From Sphingobacterium sp. SYP-B4668 (GTDB taxonomy: Bacteria; Bacteroidota; Bacteroidia; Sphingobacteriales; Sphingobacteriaceae): DNA of 64,000 bases. The translations under genes were made by a program, and so were the position numbers. A model generated the notes under the pieces. It worked only from the letters and a program-made list of their open reading frames with translations, ran no database searches and was not told where the DNA came from. The stretch lies in contig NZ_CP115483.1 of assembly GCF_027627455.1 (NCBI RefSeq), forward strand, positions 4,774,001 to 4,838,000. Reading direction: 5' to 3'. Below are positions 53,451 to 63,467 of the stretch, one piece after another (the first letter of the stretch is position 1; every line of letters begins with the position of its first letter).

Positions 53451-56297
53451 TTATTTCTCCATACTGACTTGATAATTTCCTGAGCCAAGCTTAATTTTAA
53501 AGTATTTTCCTTCTTGTGCTACACTTTTCACCAATTGACTTTTCGAAATCAATTCACCATTCAGGTAAGCTTTTGCCAATGAAGGGATTTCTAAATAAAA
53601 ATAGACGGTGGTATTCACCGGAACTTCAAAGAAATGTGATTTTTTCTGACCTGAATAATCCCACCCACTCTTGATGACTCCGGCAATAGAGCGATAAGAG
53701 CCACTGACCTTACTAACGTCCATATCTTTACTGGGTATTTCGGGCTTAATGATGAAAGATTGAAAACCTCTTTCGAGGGGCTTAATACCAAGCATATTCT
53801 CAAACATCCATTCATTGACAGCGCCAAATGCATAGTGACTAAAGGAGTTCATAGCCGCATTGTGGACAAAACCCTTATCCTTAATATAACTATCCCAGCG
53901 CTCCCAAATGGAGGTGGCACCATTCAGCACTTCATATCCTAAAGAAGGATATTCTGTACTTAGCAAGAGGCCATAGGCTTTGTCCGAAGATCCAGTCATG
54001 GACAATGCAGGCAACAGGGGTTTGAATCCCAAAAAACCGGTTGTCAATTTGTTGCCATTGCGCTCGACCAACTCCCGCAGATGTCCACCTGCTTTCTGAA
54101 AATCAACCGAATCCAACACACCCATATAAAGCGCGTTTGCATAGGCTGTCTGGGTATGACCCGAAAATCCATTTTGCCCTTCTACATAGCCTGCTCCGTC
54201 CCCATATGATGCTTGGTTGACCTTAAACTGACCGTCCTGAGTATAATAGTTAACAAAAGCTTTTTTAATAGCTAGTGCTGTATTACTATATTTTGTAGCC
54301 AAATTCTTTTCACCAATCCCCAAGCACATTTCCTCCATTAGCTTCGCACAGTAGAAATAGTATAGTGTCGCCAAAAGGTCTGGTCCTGTTTTAGCTCCCA
54401 CAGAAAGCCAATCTCCAAACCCTCCCTTTGGTTCAATTTCTTCAAAACTGCCCTCACGGAGTAATCCGTCGGCATTGGATTTGCTTTCTAGAAAGTCCAT
54501 AAATTTGTTCATGTAGGGCAGGGACTCCCTTACGACCCGGGTATCATTATAGGCCCTAAATAACTCATATGTACAGATAATACCAGCCTCTGACCATCCA
54601 GGTGAATAGGTATCAGACTGTCTTATGGCTGCCTTTCCATCTACACCGACGGGCATAGGTGCATAGATAGGGAACGCACCATTTGACCATTGTGCGTCAT
54701 TCAAATCCCGAATCCACTTTTTGTGAAAGACTGCTATATCACTATTGTAAGCTGCTGATCGGATATACACTTGTGCATCTCCTGTCCACCCCAAGCGTTC
54801 GTCGCGCTGAGGACAATCAGTAGGGATGTCCAAATAATTGGCTCTTTGTGTCCAGACAATGTTGCTGTAAAGCTGATTCAAAAGACTATTATCTGTCTCC
54901 AAATGTCCAGCGGTATCCAAATCAGAGCTCATCACCAAGCCCATTAAAAAATCTTTGTCTGGAGCTGAGGTCAATCCAGACACTTCAACAAATTGAAACC
55001 CATGGAACGTAAAACTGGGACTCCACTCCTCAGCACGACTATCTCCTCTAAGAATATAGGTGTCGGTAGCGCGGGCACTTCTAAGATTCTCCGTGACCAA
55101 TCGTCCATCTGGATGTAGCATCTCTCCATATCTAAATACGAGAGAATCATTGGCTTTGCCCTTCACTTTCAGCTTTACAATCCCGGCAAAATTTTGTCCA
55201 AAATCCACAATGTATTTCCCATCATCTAATCTGTTAATCGTTTTTATGGGTAGCTCCTTGACTACTCGCACCGGATGACTCGGATAGAGTTGTATTTCAC
55301 GTTGTTCTTTATCTGCAAATACCTGTATAGGATCCCAATCCGAGTCATTGAAATTAGTATTATTCCATCCAACCTTCTCTTTTCGTGCATCATATTTCTC
55401 TCCTTGCAAAAAATCGGACTCACGGACAGCACCAGTGGATGCCTTCCAGCTTTCATCGGTAATGATGACTTGCCTACTTCCATCTTCAAACATAATCTCC
55501 ACTTGTGCTTTTAAAAGTGGCACATCTCCATAAAATGCCCGCACTTGCTTACTGCCAACAAGCAAGGCATAACCGAGGTATCCTGCATACCAACCATCGG
55601 AAAGGATTGCCGCAAATGCATTTTCACCGTTTTGGATATAAGGAGTTACATCGTAAATATTGTAGTACACCCTCTTATTGTAGTCCGTCCATCCAGGAGC
55701 AAAATAATCCTGACCAATTTTGGTTCCGTTGACGAAAAATTCATGAATCCCAAGAGAAGACACATACAATCGAGCGGATTTGACTTTCTTTGCTATTCGT
55801 TCCTTTTTTCTCAAGTATGGAGAAGGGGGTAAATGGTAAGTACCCTTCGACGCTAGCTGATTCAAATCATATCCGACCCACTTGGCTTTCCAATCACCTT
55901 TGTTCAATAGCCCCATTTCCCAGGAACTAGCGCTGCTCCAACTGCCGACTTTACCATCGGTACCCCAAACCCTCACTTTCCACCAAACCTGTTGACGGGA
56001 ATTAAGTTGCTTTCCTCCGAATTCTATATGGTTGGTCTGTGACTGCTTTACTTTTTTCGTATCCCAGATATCGCCTATATCTTTTTGTAATTTGTCTAAA
56101 GAGGAAGAAACGATTAATTGATATGCAGACTGATACTGTCCGTATCCCTTTGAGGAGAGCTCCCAACTCAATCGCGGAATCCGATCGTCCAAAAAAGGTG
56201 TCTTTTTATATTCCGCTCTCAGATTTACCGGCAGCATATCTGCGGCTAGCAAGGGAATAGTGAACTGCAATAGAATAAATAAAATACAATGTCTCAT
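53451..56297 (-). CDS. Alpha-L-rhamnosidase, GH78 (canonical motif)
   Basis: A 948-residue exported enzyme with a signal peptide (about 1-18). An N-terminal fibronectin-like domain (about 20-130), two rhamnosidase beta-domains (about 150-450) and the (alpha/alpha)6 catalytic barrel (about 460-810) follow. The conserved acidic motif DCPQRDERLGWTGDAQ is at about residue 490 and the downstream GATSIWERWDSY at about 790. A C-terminal beta-sandwich follows. It removes terminal alpha-L-rhamnose from glycosides or polysaccharide. Last gene of the minus-strand series, 9 bp after its neighbour. Confidence 0.92.
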   Translation of the reverse strand: MRHCILFILLQFTIPLLAADMLPVNLRAEYKKTPFLDDRIPRLSWELSSKGYGQYQSAYQLIVSSSLDKLQKDIGDIWDTKKVKQSQTNHIEFGGKQLNSRQQVWWKVRVWGTDGKVGSWSSASSWEMGLLNKGDWKAKWVGYDLNQLASKGTYHLPPSPYLRKKERIAKKVKSARLYVSSLGIHEFFVNGTKIGQDYFAPGWTDYNKRVYYNIYDVTPYIQNGENAFAAILSDGWYAGYLGYALLVGSKQVRAFYGDVPLLKAQVEIMFEDGSRQVIITDESWKASTGAVRESDFLQGEKYDARKEKVGWNNTNFNDSDWDPIQVFADKEQREIQLYPSHPVRVVKELPIKTINRLDDGKYIVDFGQNFAGIVKLKVKGKANDSLVFRYGEMLHPDGRLVTENLRSARATDTYILRGDSRAEEWSPSFTFHGFQFVEVSGLTSAPDKDFLMGLVMSSDLDTAGHLETDNSLLNQLYSNIVWTQRANYLDIPTDCPQRDERLGWTGDAQVYIRSAAYNSDIAVFHKKWIRDLNDAQWSNGAFPIYAPMPVGVDGKAAIRQSDTYSPGWSEAGIICTYELFRAYNDTRVVRESLPYMNKFMDFLESKSNADGLLREGSFEEIEPKGGFGDWLSVGAKTGPDLLATLYYFYCAKLMEEMCLGIGEKNLATKYSNTALAIKKAFVNYYTQDGQFKVNQASYGDGAGYVEGQNGFSGHTQTAYANALYMGVLDSVDFQKAGGHLRELVERNGNKLTTGFLGFKPLLPALSMTGSSDKAYGLLLSTEYPSLGYEVLNGATSIWERWDSYIKDKGFVHNAAMNSFSHYAFGAVNEWMFENMLGIKPLERGFQSFIIKPEIPSKDMDVSKVSGSYRSIAGVIKSGWDYSGQKKSHFFEVPVNTTVYFYLEIPSLAKAYLNGELISKSQLVKSVAQEGKYFKIKLGSGNYQVSMEK

Positions 56298-56306
56298 CTC
56301 TATAAT

Positions 56307-58607
56307 TTAAAAACCAAAGTCAATTGTCCAATGTCCTAGCGGTAGCACTATACTTTTGCTTTCCTTATCGTACACTACACCCAGCTTTTTGACAGCCTTT
56401 TCTAGGTCATTATTATTAATTAATATCTTTTTGATAAAATCCGAGGGGGTTAAGACTACAGCTTTAGTCCCTGCTGGCACCGTCAAGTCTATGGAGCGTC
56501 TCTCCGCAGTATTGTTGACAGATACTTCTATTACTCCTTTCACTGTCGATACCTTAGCTTTCGCAAAGGAAACATCTCCCATTTGAGGAGCGACTTGAAA
56601 GAGTGAATACCCGGGTTGAAGTGGCTTGATGCCACATAATTCACTGGATAGAATAGTGAGTCCGCCACCACTCCATGCATGGTTTACTGTACCACCACCA
56701 TACCCCTCATTGCCAATTCCCCAACCTTCAAACAGTGTGGAGAAATACGCATTGTTGACCATGGGTGCAAATCGCTTTTTATGTCTTCTGTTGGCTAAAA
56801 TGGGTTCATTCATTTTGTACATCGCTTCGAAAACATATTTCTCCATATAGGGGCTCGCGTGTTCCTGATTTGCAAAGACTTTTAAGATTGGAACATATTT
56901 ATTTCTATCTGCAATGCCGGCTAGAACCGCTAGTGCATGTACCCTGTCGTCTGTACTCTTTTTATACAATGGATCCCGATACTCACTTCCATTCCAGAAA
57001 CGCGTATTGAACACCTCCTTGAAATGTTGCATCTCTTCTAAAAGTTTCTTGGATTCGGAGGTGTATCCCAACTCTTTTGTCGTCAAGTAACTTCCCTTGA
57101 GTGCTAAATAGTACCAGAGATTATACAATAACAACATATCTTTATTCTCGCCCCAATCGCCCCATTGCCAACCGCCTTCCCGCAGCAATACTAAACCGTC
57201 TTTATCTTTCTCCCATAAGGATATGTATTTTCGAATACCAGGATACAAATCCACAAGGATTTGTCGATCTGCGGTATGCATATAGTATGTCCACAAACCG
57301 TAGTAACCAATACTAGCCAAAATCTGATCTGGAAGTTCTTTATCCCAATTACCCGCAGGAATCGGAGCGAACAAGGTACCATCTTCTTTTTGCCAATGGA
57401 TAAGTTCGTAAAGCCATTTCTTTGCCAAGGCATGCGACTTAGGACACAAAGCGTAAAAAGCCTCTTGCGCTTCCAGTACCGCATCTCCAGTCCACTGTGC
57501 TCGCTCGCGATCTGGACAATCCATATAGGTGTCGCGCATCGTAACATATAGGGTCCGATTTGCTTTCTTCCACAAGTTATTGAAAAAGGGATCTGAAGAT
57601 TCAAAGGCTCCTGCAAAATCAGTATCATATCCTGTTTCCCTATATTTCAAACTATGGATTCTAGCATTTGCCGGAAGTACAAAGTACATAAGGTGTCCAT
57701 TCATCCAGCCTAAGCTCTCATATTGTTGACGTCCCCCCTTTGTGATATATGTTGCTCGAATATTTTCCGTAGAGCCATTGTAGGTTGAATAATTGTCTGT
57801 AAAGAGCTTAATCAAAATACCCGCTTCACTCTCTATATCGAAATAGGGCGTAAACTGCATATTATAGGGCAGCTTACAAATAACAGTATCTCCCTTTCGA
57901 ATGATGGAGGAAGGCGCAAACTCTTTGAGCCCAAAGTCCTTCCAAAGCGGGATTGGCCTTTTTACAAGATGGTTCCATGGAGCTATCCCTGGAGCACCGT
58001 AACTGACAGCCTTACCAAAGCCGGCAGGATTAGCGGTGGTCAGATGCCAAGATGTATCTGCTTGGCGAGCATCAAATAAAATATTAGACTCGGCAAGTCT
58101 AAAATTTGGGACAGCCCCTGCAGCTGTTTGGTATTCTTTGAGCTTTTGGACTAGCCATGTACTATCACTGACAATCGTAGTAGCATCGGTTTGCAAATCA
58201 AATAAGAGACCCAACTTGCCGCTACTATTGTGGGAGAATCCATGCTTACCAAAGTACCAAACTTTGACAGCTATTGTATTCGCCCCCTTTATAAGATAGT
58301 TTGACAAATCTACTTCATCAAAATATGTATCGTTCTTATTCGGTCCTCTTTTTAGGCCTCCTTCGAAAACAACAAGTTTGTCATTAATGTACAACCAGTA
58401 TTTACTATCCACAGCAATTCGGGCGACTGCTTTTTTGGGTACGGCTTTCATTTGAAAATCCTTCCGAAAAGCAACCCAAGAATTCGCAGTATCGGCCTCA
58501 TTGGTTCCCAAACCAATCCATTTAGCTTTCCAATTTTGTCCAAATAAGGGATTGTTGTGGGTAAGCACAAGTATCAGGCACCATGCGAAAACTTTGATCT
58601 TTGTCAT
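56307..58607 (-). CDS. GH78-like alpha-L-rhamnosidase (variant motif)
   Basis: A 766-residue exported GH78-type protein with a signal peptide (about 1-23). Beta-domains with a carbohydrate-binding-like stretch (about 25-330) are followed by the helical barrel with the variant motif YMDCPDRERAQWTGDAV at about 360. In place of the usual IWExW region it has LFEGWGIGNEGYGGGT at about 620. The catalytic acids therefore need checking; specificity may differ from the canonical neighbour. It overlaps tightly with the flanking genes (9 and 10 bp gaps). Confidence 0.8.
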   Translation of the reverse strand: MTKIKVFAWCLILVLTHNNPLFGQNWKAKWIGLGTNEADTANSWVAFRKDFQMKAVPKKAVARIAVDSKYWLYINDKLVVFEGGLKRGPNKNDTYFDEVDLSNYLIKGANTIAVKVWYFGKHGFSHNSSGKLGLLFDLQTDATTIVSDSTWLVQKLKEYQTAAGAVPNFRLAESNILFDARQADTSWHLTTANPAGFGKAVSYGAPGIAPWNHLVKRPIPLWKDFGLKEFAPSSIIRKGDTVICKLPYNMQFTPYFDIESEAGILIKLFTDNYSTYNGSTENIRATYITKGGRQQYESLGWMNGHLMYFVLPANARIHSLKYRETGYDTDFAGAFESSDPFFNNLWKKANRTLYVTMRDTYMDCPDRERAQWTGDAVLEAQEAFYALCPKSHALAKKWLYELIHWQKEDGTLFAPIPAGNWDKELPDQILASIGYYGLWTYYMHTADRQILVDLYPGIRKYISLWEKDKDGLVLLREGGWQWGDWGENKDMLLLYNLWYYLALKGSYLTTKELGYTSESKKLLEEMQHFKEVFNTRFWNGSEYRDPLYKKSTDDRVHALAVLAGIADRNKYVPILKVFANQEHASPYMEKYVFEAMYKMNEPILANRRHKKRFAPMVNNAYFSTLFEGWGIGNEGYGGGTVNHAWSGGGLTILSSELCGIKPLQPGYSLFQVAPQMGDVSFAKAKVSTVKGVIEVSVNNTAERRSIDLTVPAGTKAVVLTPSDFIKKILINNNDLEKAVKKLGVVYDKESKSIVLPLGHWTIDFGF

Positions 58608-58617
58608 GAAAAGGTTC

Positions 58618-60357
58618 TTACTTTATTATCCGAACTTCTTTAGGAGCTTTAATCTCCGAAACGATTTTCCCATCCTTATTTCGCGTATGCTTTACACGAA
58701 TAACACCGTATTTAGTGGGATACGTTCCTTCTGCATAGGTGAGGTTCCCAAGATGAGGTTCAATTTTATATTCTCGACCTCCCGGTTTGAGTAATTTTAT
58801 ACCCAATATATGTTCGGATAACCAGACAGTAGGCCCAGAGGCCCAACCATGACAAAAGCTATGGCGATGTCCTACATAACAATATGCACCAAAATCACCA
58901 TGGATATCTACCTTACCTGCTGGTACCAACTCATCGATACGAGAAGCATTGGGCAACCAATCCATGTTAAAGTCTTCCCAAAAAGTAGTCGCTCCTATAT
59001 CAAGCATCGCTCCCCAATACTCCGAAATGATATCCATGGCTTCCTGATATTTGCCTGCCTTGGCCATGGCCTCTAACATGTAGTAACCATAGAATGTCGA
59101 GAAATTCTTTGCTCCACCGACCTTCAAGACATCGTGATAGGCCTTATCAGCATCCATCAAACCTGTTAGAGATAAAAGGGCAGCTGCTTGTTTAGAATTA
59201 TGATGATCGGGAACATATTTTCGCATCTCTTTAACGGTAGACTCACATATTGCTTTTGTCTCCATGTCTTTTAAGATTTCGCTAATAGCAGCGGCTCTTT
59301 CGAGTGCGAGAATGGTCATCGCCTGCAATCCCGCATGGACGGCTACTGAGTCTTCGCTTGATGGCCAATCCAAAAACCGGGTTCCATCCATTTGTTCTTT
59401 TCCGTCTTTAACTTTGTTTACAATCTGCTTCACAAGTCCTTGCAAATAGGATTTCTGTTCTGTGAGGTATGCTAAGTCACCATGGTGCATATACCAATCG
59501 TGATGCAAGACAATCCACCACATTGAATACGTGCTAATTCCACACATCCATCCTGGCAATGCAGTAGCATCTCTCGCTAAATCTAGACTTTTAGGAACGA
59601 CTTCATTGTATCCAAATACCGTATTTATGGTGGCTACTTCCGGATGTAAATCCCCGACCCATACTAGACGATCTCTTTTGATGGCATCCCATAAGTAATC
59701 TTGCATATTAAGATGAACGGTATAGGCTCCTACATCCCATATTTTATTCAATCGTTCGTCACTACTCTTGAACGACCCTAAATATGGGATATCTCTATAG
59801 GTAAATACAGCCCTCACTTCACGGAGATGCAGCTCTGCATTTGGATCCAAGAAATCTATCCGTACAAAACGGAAGCCCGACTCCCCTGTTTGATTTTTCC
59901 CCAACCAAGGCAGCTGCATCTTAAAATCGCGCATCGCATGATCATTGGTAGCCCCTTTCTCGCCAATTTCAGACATCGCCTCACTGACGGACTCTCCAAG
60001 TCTTATGCGTACATTTCTAGGCGTATTGCCACCTCCCCACATTCCAGTGACCAACTCGACCGAGCCACTCAGCTCTTTGCCAAAATCTAAGAGGATACTA
60101 CTTGTCGATTTATCACCATTCTTCAATATGACTATTTTTTCATTGGTCAAACTGGCCTGACCATCGCCCGCTATGAGAAGATTTTCAACACGTCCCACCT
60201 GTCCTTCAGACCAAATAATACGAGTCGGATAGACATACTCGCGCGTCAGTGGGCTGATGTGCTTCTTATCATCACTTAATTTCATCTGCGCTAAACAGGG
60301 GACTGTTAGCAATGTAAAAGACAACAGGTGCAATAGTATCTTGGGCATAACGTTCAT
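58618..60357 (-). CDS. Divergent rhamnosidase-like protein (shorter)
   Basis: A 579-residue exported protein (signal about 1-23). One N-terminal beta-domain (about 60-190) is followed by a GH78-like helical barrel. The usual DCPQR motif is replaced by YLWDAIKRDRLVWVGDLHPE at about 215, and the downstream acidic motif is ATTFWEDFNMDW at about 450. A short C-terminal beta-domain closes it. It lacks the extra N-terminal domains of its neighbours. Assignment to GH78 is by barrel pattern and context, and it may act on a different rhamnoside or be a related family. Confidence 0.7.
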   Translation of the reverse strand: MNVMPKILLHLLSFTLLTVPCLAQMKLSDDKKHISPLTREYVYPTRIIWSEGQVGRVENLLIAGDGQASLTNEKIVILKNGDKSTSSILLDFGKELSGSVELVTGMWGGGNTPRNVRIRLGESVSEAMSEIGEKGATNDHAMRDFKMQLPWLGKNQTGESGFRFVRIDFLDPNAELHLREVRAVFTYRDIPYLGSFKSSDERLNKIWDVGAYTVHLNMQDYLWDAIKRDRLVWVGDLHPEVATINTVFGYNEVVPKSLDLARDATALPGWMCGISTYSMWWIVLHHDWYMHHGDLAYLTEQKSYLQGLVKQIVNKVKDGKEQMDGTRFLDWPSSEDSVAVHAGLQAMTILALERAAAISEILKDMETKAICESTVKEMRKYVPDHHNSKQAAALLSLTGLMDADKAYHDVLKVGGAKNFSTFYGYYMLEAMAKAGKYQEAMDIISEYWGAMLDIGATTFWEDFNMDWLPNASRIDELVPAGKVDIHGDFGAYCYVGHRHSFCHGWASGPTVWLSEHILGIKLLKPGGREYKIEPHLGNLTYAEGTYPTKYGVIRVKHTRNKDGKIVSEIKAPKEVRIIK

Positions 60358-60442
60358 AAAAAGAGCTTAAGGTTTATCAATTGATATCTGAACGTTAAAT
60401 ATATGAATTAGGAGATCGATTACTATCCTGCCCTTACATGCA

Positions 60443-60476
60443 AATGGCAGTGAAGCCCTTGAACTTCACTGCCATT
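60443..60476. repeat. 13-bp hairpin downstream of the large GH78 gene
   Basis: The arms aatggcagtgaag (60443-60455) and cttcactgccatt (60464-60476) with an 8-nt loop lie 20 bp beyond the stop of the 60497 gene. A T-rich stretch is on the plus side only, so it is a stability or attenuation hairpin rather than a clean terminator. Confidence 0.5.
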
Positions 60477-60496
60477 ATTGTTAGCTTTTTCTTTTT

Positions 60497-63310
60497 TTAA
60501 AAGGAATAGTTCCCCGATTGCAATTCATAGACAATCTTGCCCTCTTCGGTTGGCAACTTTGCAATTACCCCTTCCCTTTCTACGATATTCACCGCATCGA
60601 TAGCAGATAGCTTGAGGAGACAGCTTGTATTAGGCGGGACTACGAGCGATAATGTAAGTTTACCATTTTCTCGCTTCCAATGGTGTTTAATTAATCCAAC
60701 AGGGGAATCAAAACTAGCTTTGACCCACTTGATATTAGCCTCTCCAGCGATAGGAGGTTCGATAATAAATTGAGCGTACCCTGGTTTCTCCAATTTGATT
60801 CCAGCCAATCCATCCATATACCAAGCCCCAGGATATAAGTACGAACTGTGCAATAGGGAATGTCCGGGTAAGTCTTTCTCCCACATTTCCCAAATGGTGG
60901 TAGCGCCATTATCTTTCATGAATCCCCAACTCGGGTAGGAGGTCTGGGAGGTCATGCTGTAAATTAAATCATTTCGTCCTTCGTTTCTTAGCCACTTGAA
61001 CAATAAAGCGCCTCCTGTTATCCCACTATGGATGTGTCCATTTCGATTGATAAGAATCTCGTTTTCTAAGCTCTTGATTACCTTGCGCTTCTCGGCAGGT
61101 GGCACGACATCAGCCAATAAGGCAGCGGCCAGATTGGCCATAGACCCATCAGCATATATTCCTTTTTCTTTGTTATAAAACTTGTTGTTGATGGCAGTGC
61201 TGGCCCGATTTGCTTTCTCTTCCCAATTTCGCGCTTGACTATCATCCCCTATGACATGCGCAATCTTGGCAGCCGTCCTCAGGTTGAAAACTCTATATGC
61301 GTTATTTAGACAGAGTGTCTCTGGTTTATCATTGTTCATGCCTTCGGCGGTAGCATTGGGCCACAACCAATCACCCAAGAAATCCCACGTACCGCCAAAT
61401 CTTTTCATTAAGTCCTCTTCGACATTCGAATCCAAAAATTCAAGCCAATTCTTAATCAATCCGTAATTTTCGACCAGCGCATTCTTATCTCCATAGTGCT
61501 GATACATAAACCATGGTAAAGTGACTACAATCCCTCCCCAAGCCGGACCTCCTCCACCCCAATAAGTGGGTGCTGTATGTGGTAAAATCCCATTGTTGAA
61601 TATTCGTCCGCTCGTCACTCCTTTTCGCGCATAGTTCTTGTCTCGCATATTTCCCACCATGGGTTCTGTTCCCTGCACATCACGCCAATCCTGCATCCAT
61701 TTCGTGTAAAAGGCTCCCAATTGATAATTTAATATTCCAGTCTCACTCGTGGCGTGTGCATCACCACCGTATCCCATACGCTCACGTTGTGGACAATCAA
61801 CAATGAAGCCGCCTAAAGAAAGATTTTCATAGGTCCATTTAATCTTATTGTACATCCAGTTTTGTAAACTATCCGAACATTCAAAATTTCCTGCATCAGC
61901 GTAATCGGTACGTACCAACCATCCCTTTATATCTGCCAAAGTAGGCTTATTGCGCAGCCCTTTAATGGTAATCCACCTACCCGAGCTATAATTAAATCTA
62001 TTTTTGAAAACGCCTGTTCCCTGCTGTCCCATGATAAACATGCTTCGCATATTAAAGGTCATTTCCTGTTGCTCCCGCTCCGAATAATAAAACCTAATCG
62101 TATCGCCAGGTTCTCCCTTCATTTTCACCTCCGTCCACCCCGCAAAATTAACGCCCATATCTACCCGGTAAGTACCGTCAGCTTTTTCCTCTATAGCAAT
62201 TGGGCGTATCTCGGCTTTCCTACGATTGCCCATAACGTTCTGCGCTGAAAATATCAGATTCAACGGATAGACGCTAACCGCATCCCAATGGCTATCGTCA
62301 TACAATAGGGTATTCCAATTGTCTTCGCGCTTTCGATCGTCCCATAATTCACCACCCATTTGCCCAAAGTCCCACACACCCAACAACTTGTTAGGTGATT
62401 GTTTTATTTTCCAACTTGAATCTGTCAATAGGGTATGGATAGGTTGGCTATTGTCATTCAACATTCCTTCTCCATATATTTTCATTTGTGCAGAGACAAG
62501 GGGGAGCATAGGCCGCGAGCCATCAATATCATACCCTGCAAATATAGACCAAGAAGTCCCCAACCAAATACCAATCACATTTTTGCCCTTAGTTAGATAT
62601 GGGGCAATATCATATACTACATATCGTGCGCGTTTGGTATGATCTGAAACAACAGGGGCCATGACCTCGTCACCGATTCGCTTTCCATTGACATAAACCT
62701 CGTGAAATCCGATAGATGCAACATATAGATTGGCCTGTTGTGGCTTTTGGGAGATTTCGAAGACCTGACGTAGCCACGGATCCCAAATATTACAATCACG
62801 TTGAGTGGGATCAAAGACCTCATCCCCGCCTATCCATTCAGCTTCCCATTCGTTGGGATCGAATAATCCCGAGCTCCAATGCGCCACATCGCTCCAATCG
62901 GACACAAGACCTTTTTCATCCTTTACCGCGACTTTCCAATAGTAGGACCGATCTGAAATCAGTGCCTTACCCTCATAAAGGATTTGATTCATCGCGGAAG
63001 ATGGTATCCAGCCCGAGTCCCAGATGTCACTGACATCTTGATGAAGCTTCTTCTCTGCACTTGCTACAAGTATCCGATAGGCTTTTTGTTTTTTCGCAAA
63101 TACATCTTCCTTTTTTGTTTCTAATACCCAACTAAACCTAGGCTTCTTGATATCGATACCAATAGGAGCCTGAAGATACTCCACTTGGAGCCGAGTCGGA
63201 ATTAAGGGTGATTTTTTCTTTGCAAAAGCAAGGGTAGGAATAAACAAAAGTAGGAAAAGACAAAGCTTCGCGACGTTGCTTAATGTTAATGAAATCTTAT
63301 CTAACTGCAT
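60497..63310 (-). CDS. Alpha-L-rhamnosidase, GH78 (variant DCPQRERMGYGGD)
   Basis: A 937-residue exported enzyme. Signal peptide (about 12-30, ending TLAFAKK), fibronectin-like domain (about 35-150), rhamnosidase N-terminal and beta-domains (about 170-480), catalytic (alpha/alpha)6 barrel with IVDCPQRERMGYGGDAH at about 503, and GATTIWEMWEKD at about 797. A C-terminal beta-sandwich follows. ATG 63310 (MQLDKISLTL) gives the cleaner signal; ATG 63340 would add ten residues. It sits 126 bp after the CBM6 gene and 139 bp before the next. Confidence 0.9.
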   Translation of the reverse strand: MQLDKISLTLSNVAKLCLFLLLFIPTLAFAKKKSPLIPTRLQVEYLQAPIGIDIKKPRFSWVLETKKEDVFAKKQKAYRILVASAEKKLHQDVSDIWDSGWIPSSAMNQILYEGKALISDRSYYWKVAVKDEKGLVSDWSDVAHWSSGLFDPNEWEAEWIGGDEVFDPTQRDCNIWDPWLRQVFEISQKPQQANLYVASIGFHEVYVNGKRIGDEVMAPVVSDHTKRARYVVYDIAPYLTKGKNVIGIWLGTSWSIFAGYDIDGSRPMLPLVSAQMKIYGEGMLNDNSQPIHTLLTDSSWKIKQSPNKLLGVWDFGQMGGELWDDRKREDNWNTLLYDDSHWDAVSVYPLNLIFSAQNVMGNRRKAEIRPIAIEEKADGTYRVDMGVNFAGWTEVKMKGEPGDTIRFYYSEREQQEMTFNMRSMFIMGQQGTGVFKNRFNYSSGRWITIKGLRNKPTLADIKGWLVRTDYADAGNFECSDSLQNWMYNKIKWTYENLSLGGFIVDCPQRERMGYGGDAHATSETGILNYQLGAFYTKWMQDWRDVQGTEPMVGNMRDKNYARKGVTSGRIFNNGILPHTAPTYWGGGGPAWGGIVVTLPWFMYQHYGDKNALVENYGLIKNWLEFLDSNVEEDLMKRFGGTWDFLGDWLWPNATAEGMNNDKPETLCLNNAYRVFNLRTAAKIAHVIGDDSQARNWEEKANRASTAINNKFYNKEKGIYADGSMANLAAALLADVVPPAEKRKVIKSLENEILINRNGHIHSGITGGALLFKWLRNEGRNDLIYSMTSQTSYPSWGFMKDNGATTIWEMWEKDLPGHSLLHSSYLYPGAWYMDGLAGIKLEKPGYAQFIIEPPIAGEANIKWVKASFDSPVGLIKHHWKRENGKLTLSLVVPPNTSCLLKLSAIDAVNIVEREGVIAKLPTEEGKIVYELQSGNYSF

Positions 63311-63392
63311 AAATATAAAATTAATAAATCGAATTGTCATTTCTTAAAGGGACGGATAATTAACAATATGTGTTGTAGTGAGTAGGAGACAA

Positions 63393-63440
63393 GAACGGGA
63401 ATCTTCAATTTCCTCAAAAGGACCTTGAAAATTCCCGTTC
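63393..63440. repeat. Hairpin downstream of the CBM6 gene
   Basis: The arms gaacgggaat (63393-63402) and attcccgttc (63431-63440) pair, with further cttcaa/ttgaaa pairing inside. No T-run on the minus strand; it may separate expression of the CBM6 gene from the following rhamnosidase gene. Confidence 0.45.
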
Positions 63441-63467
63441 AGATCAATAGACCCAGATAGGTATTCC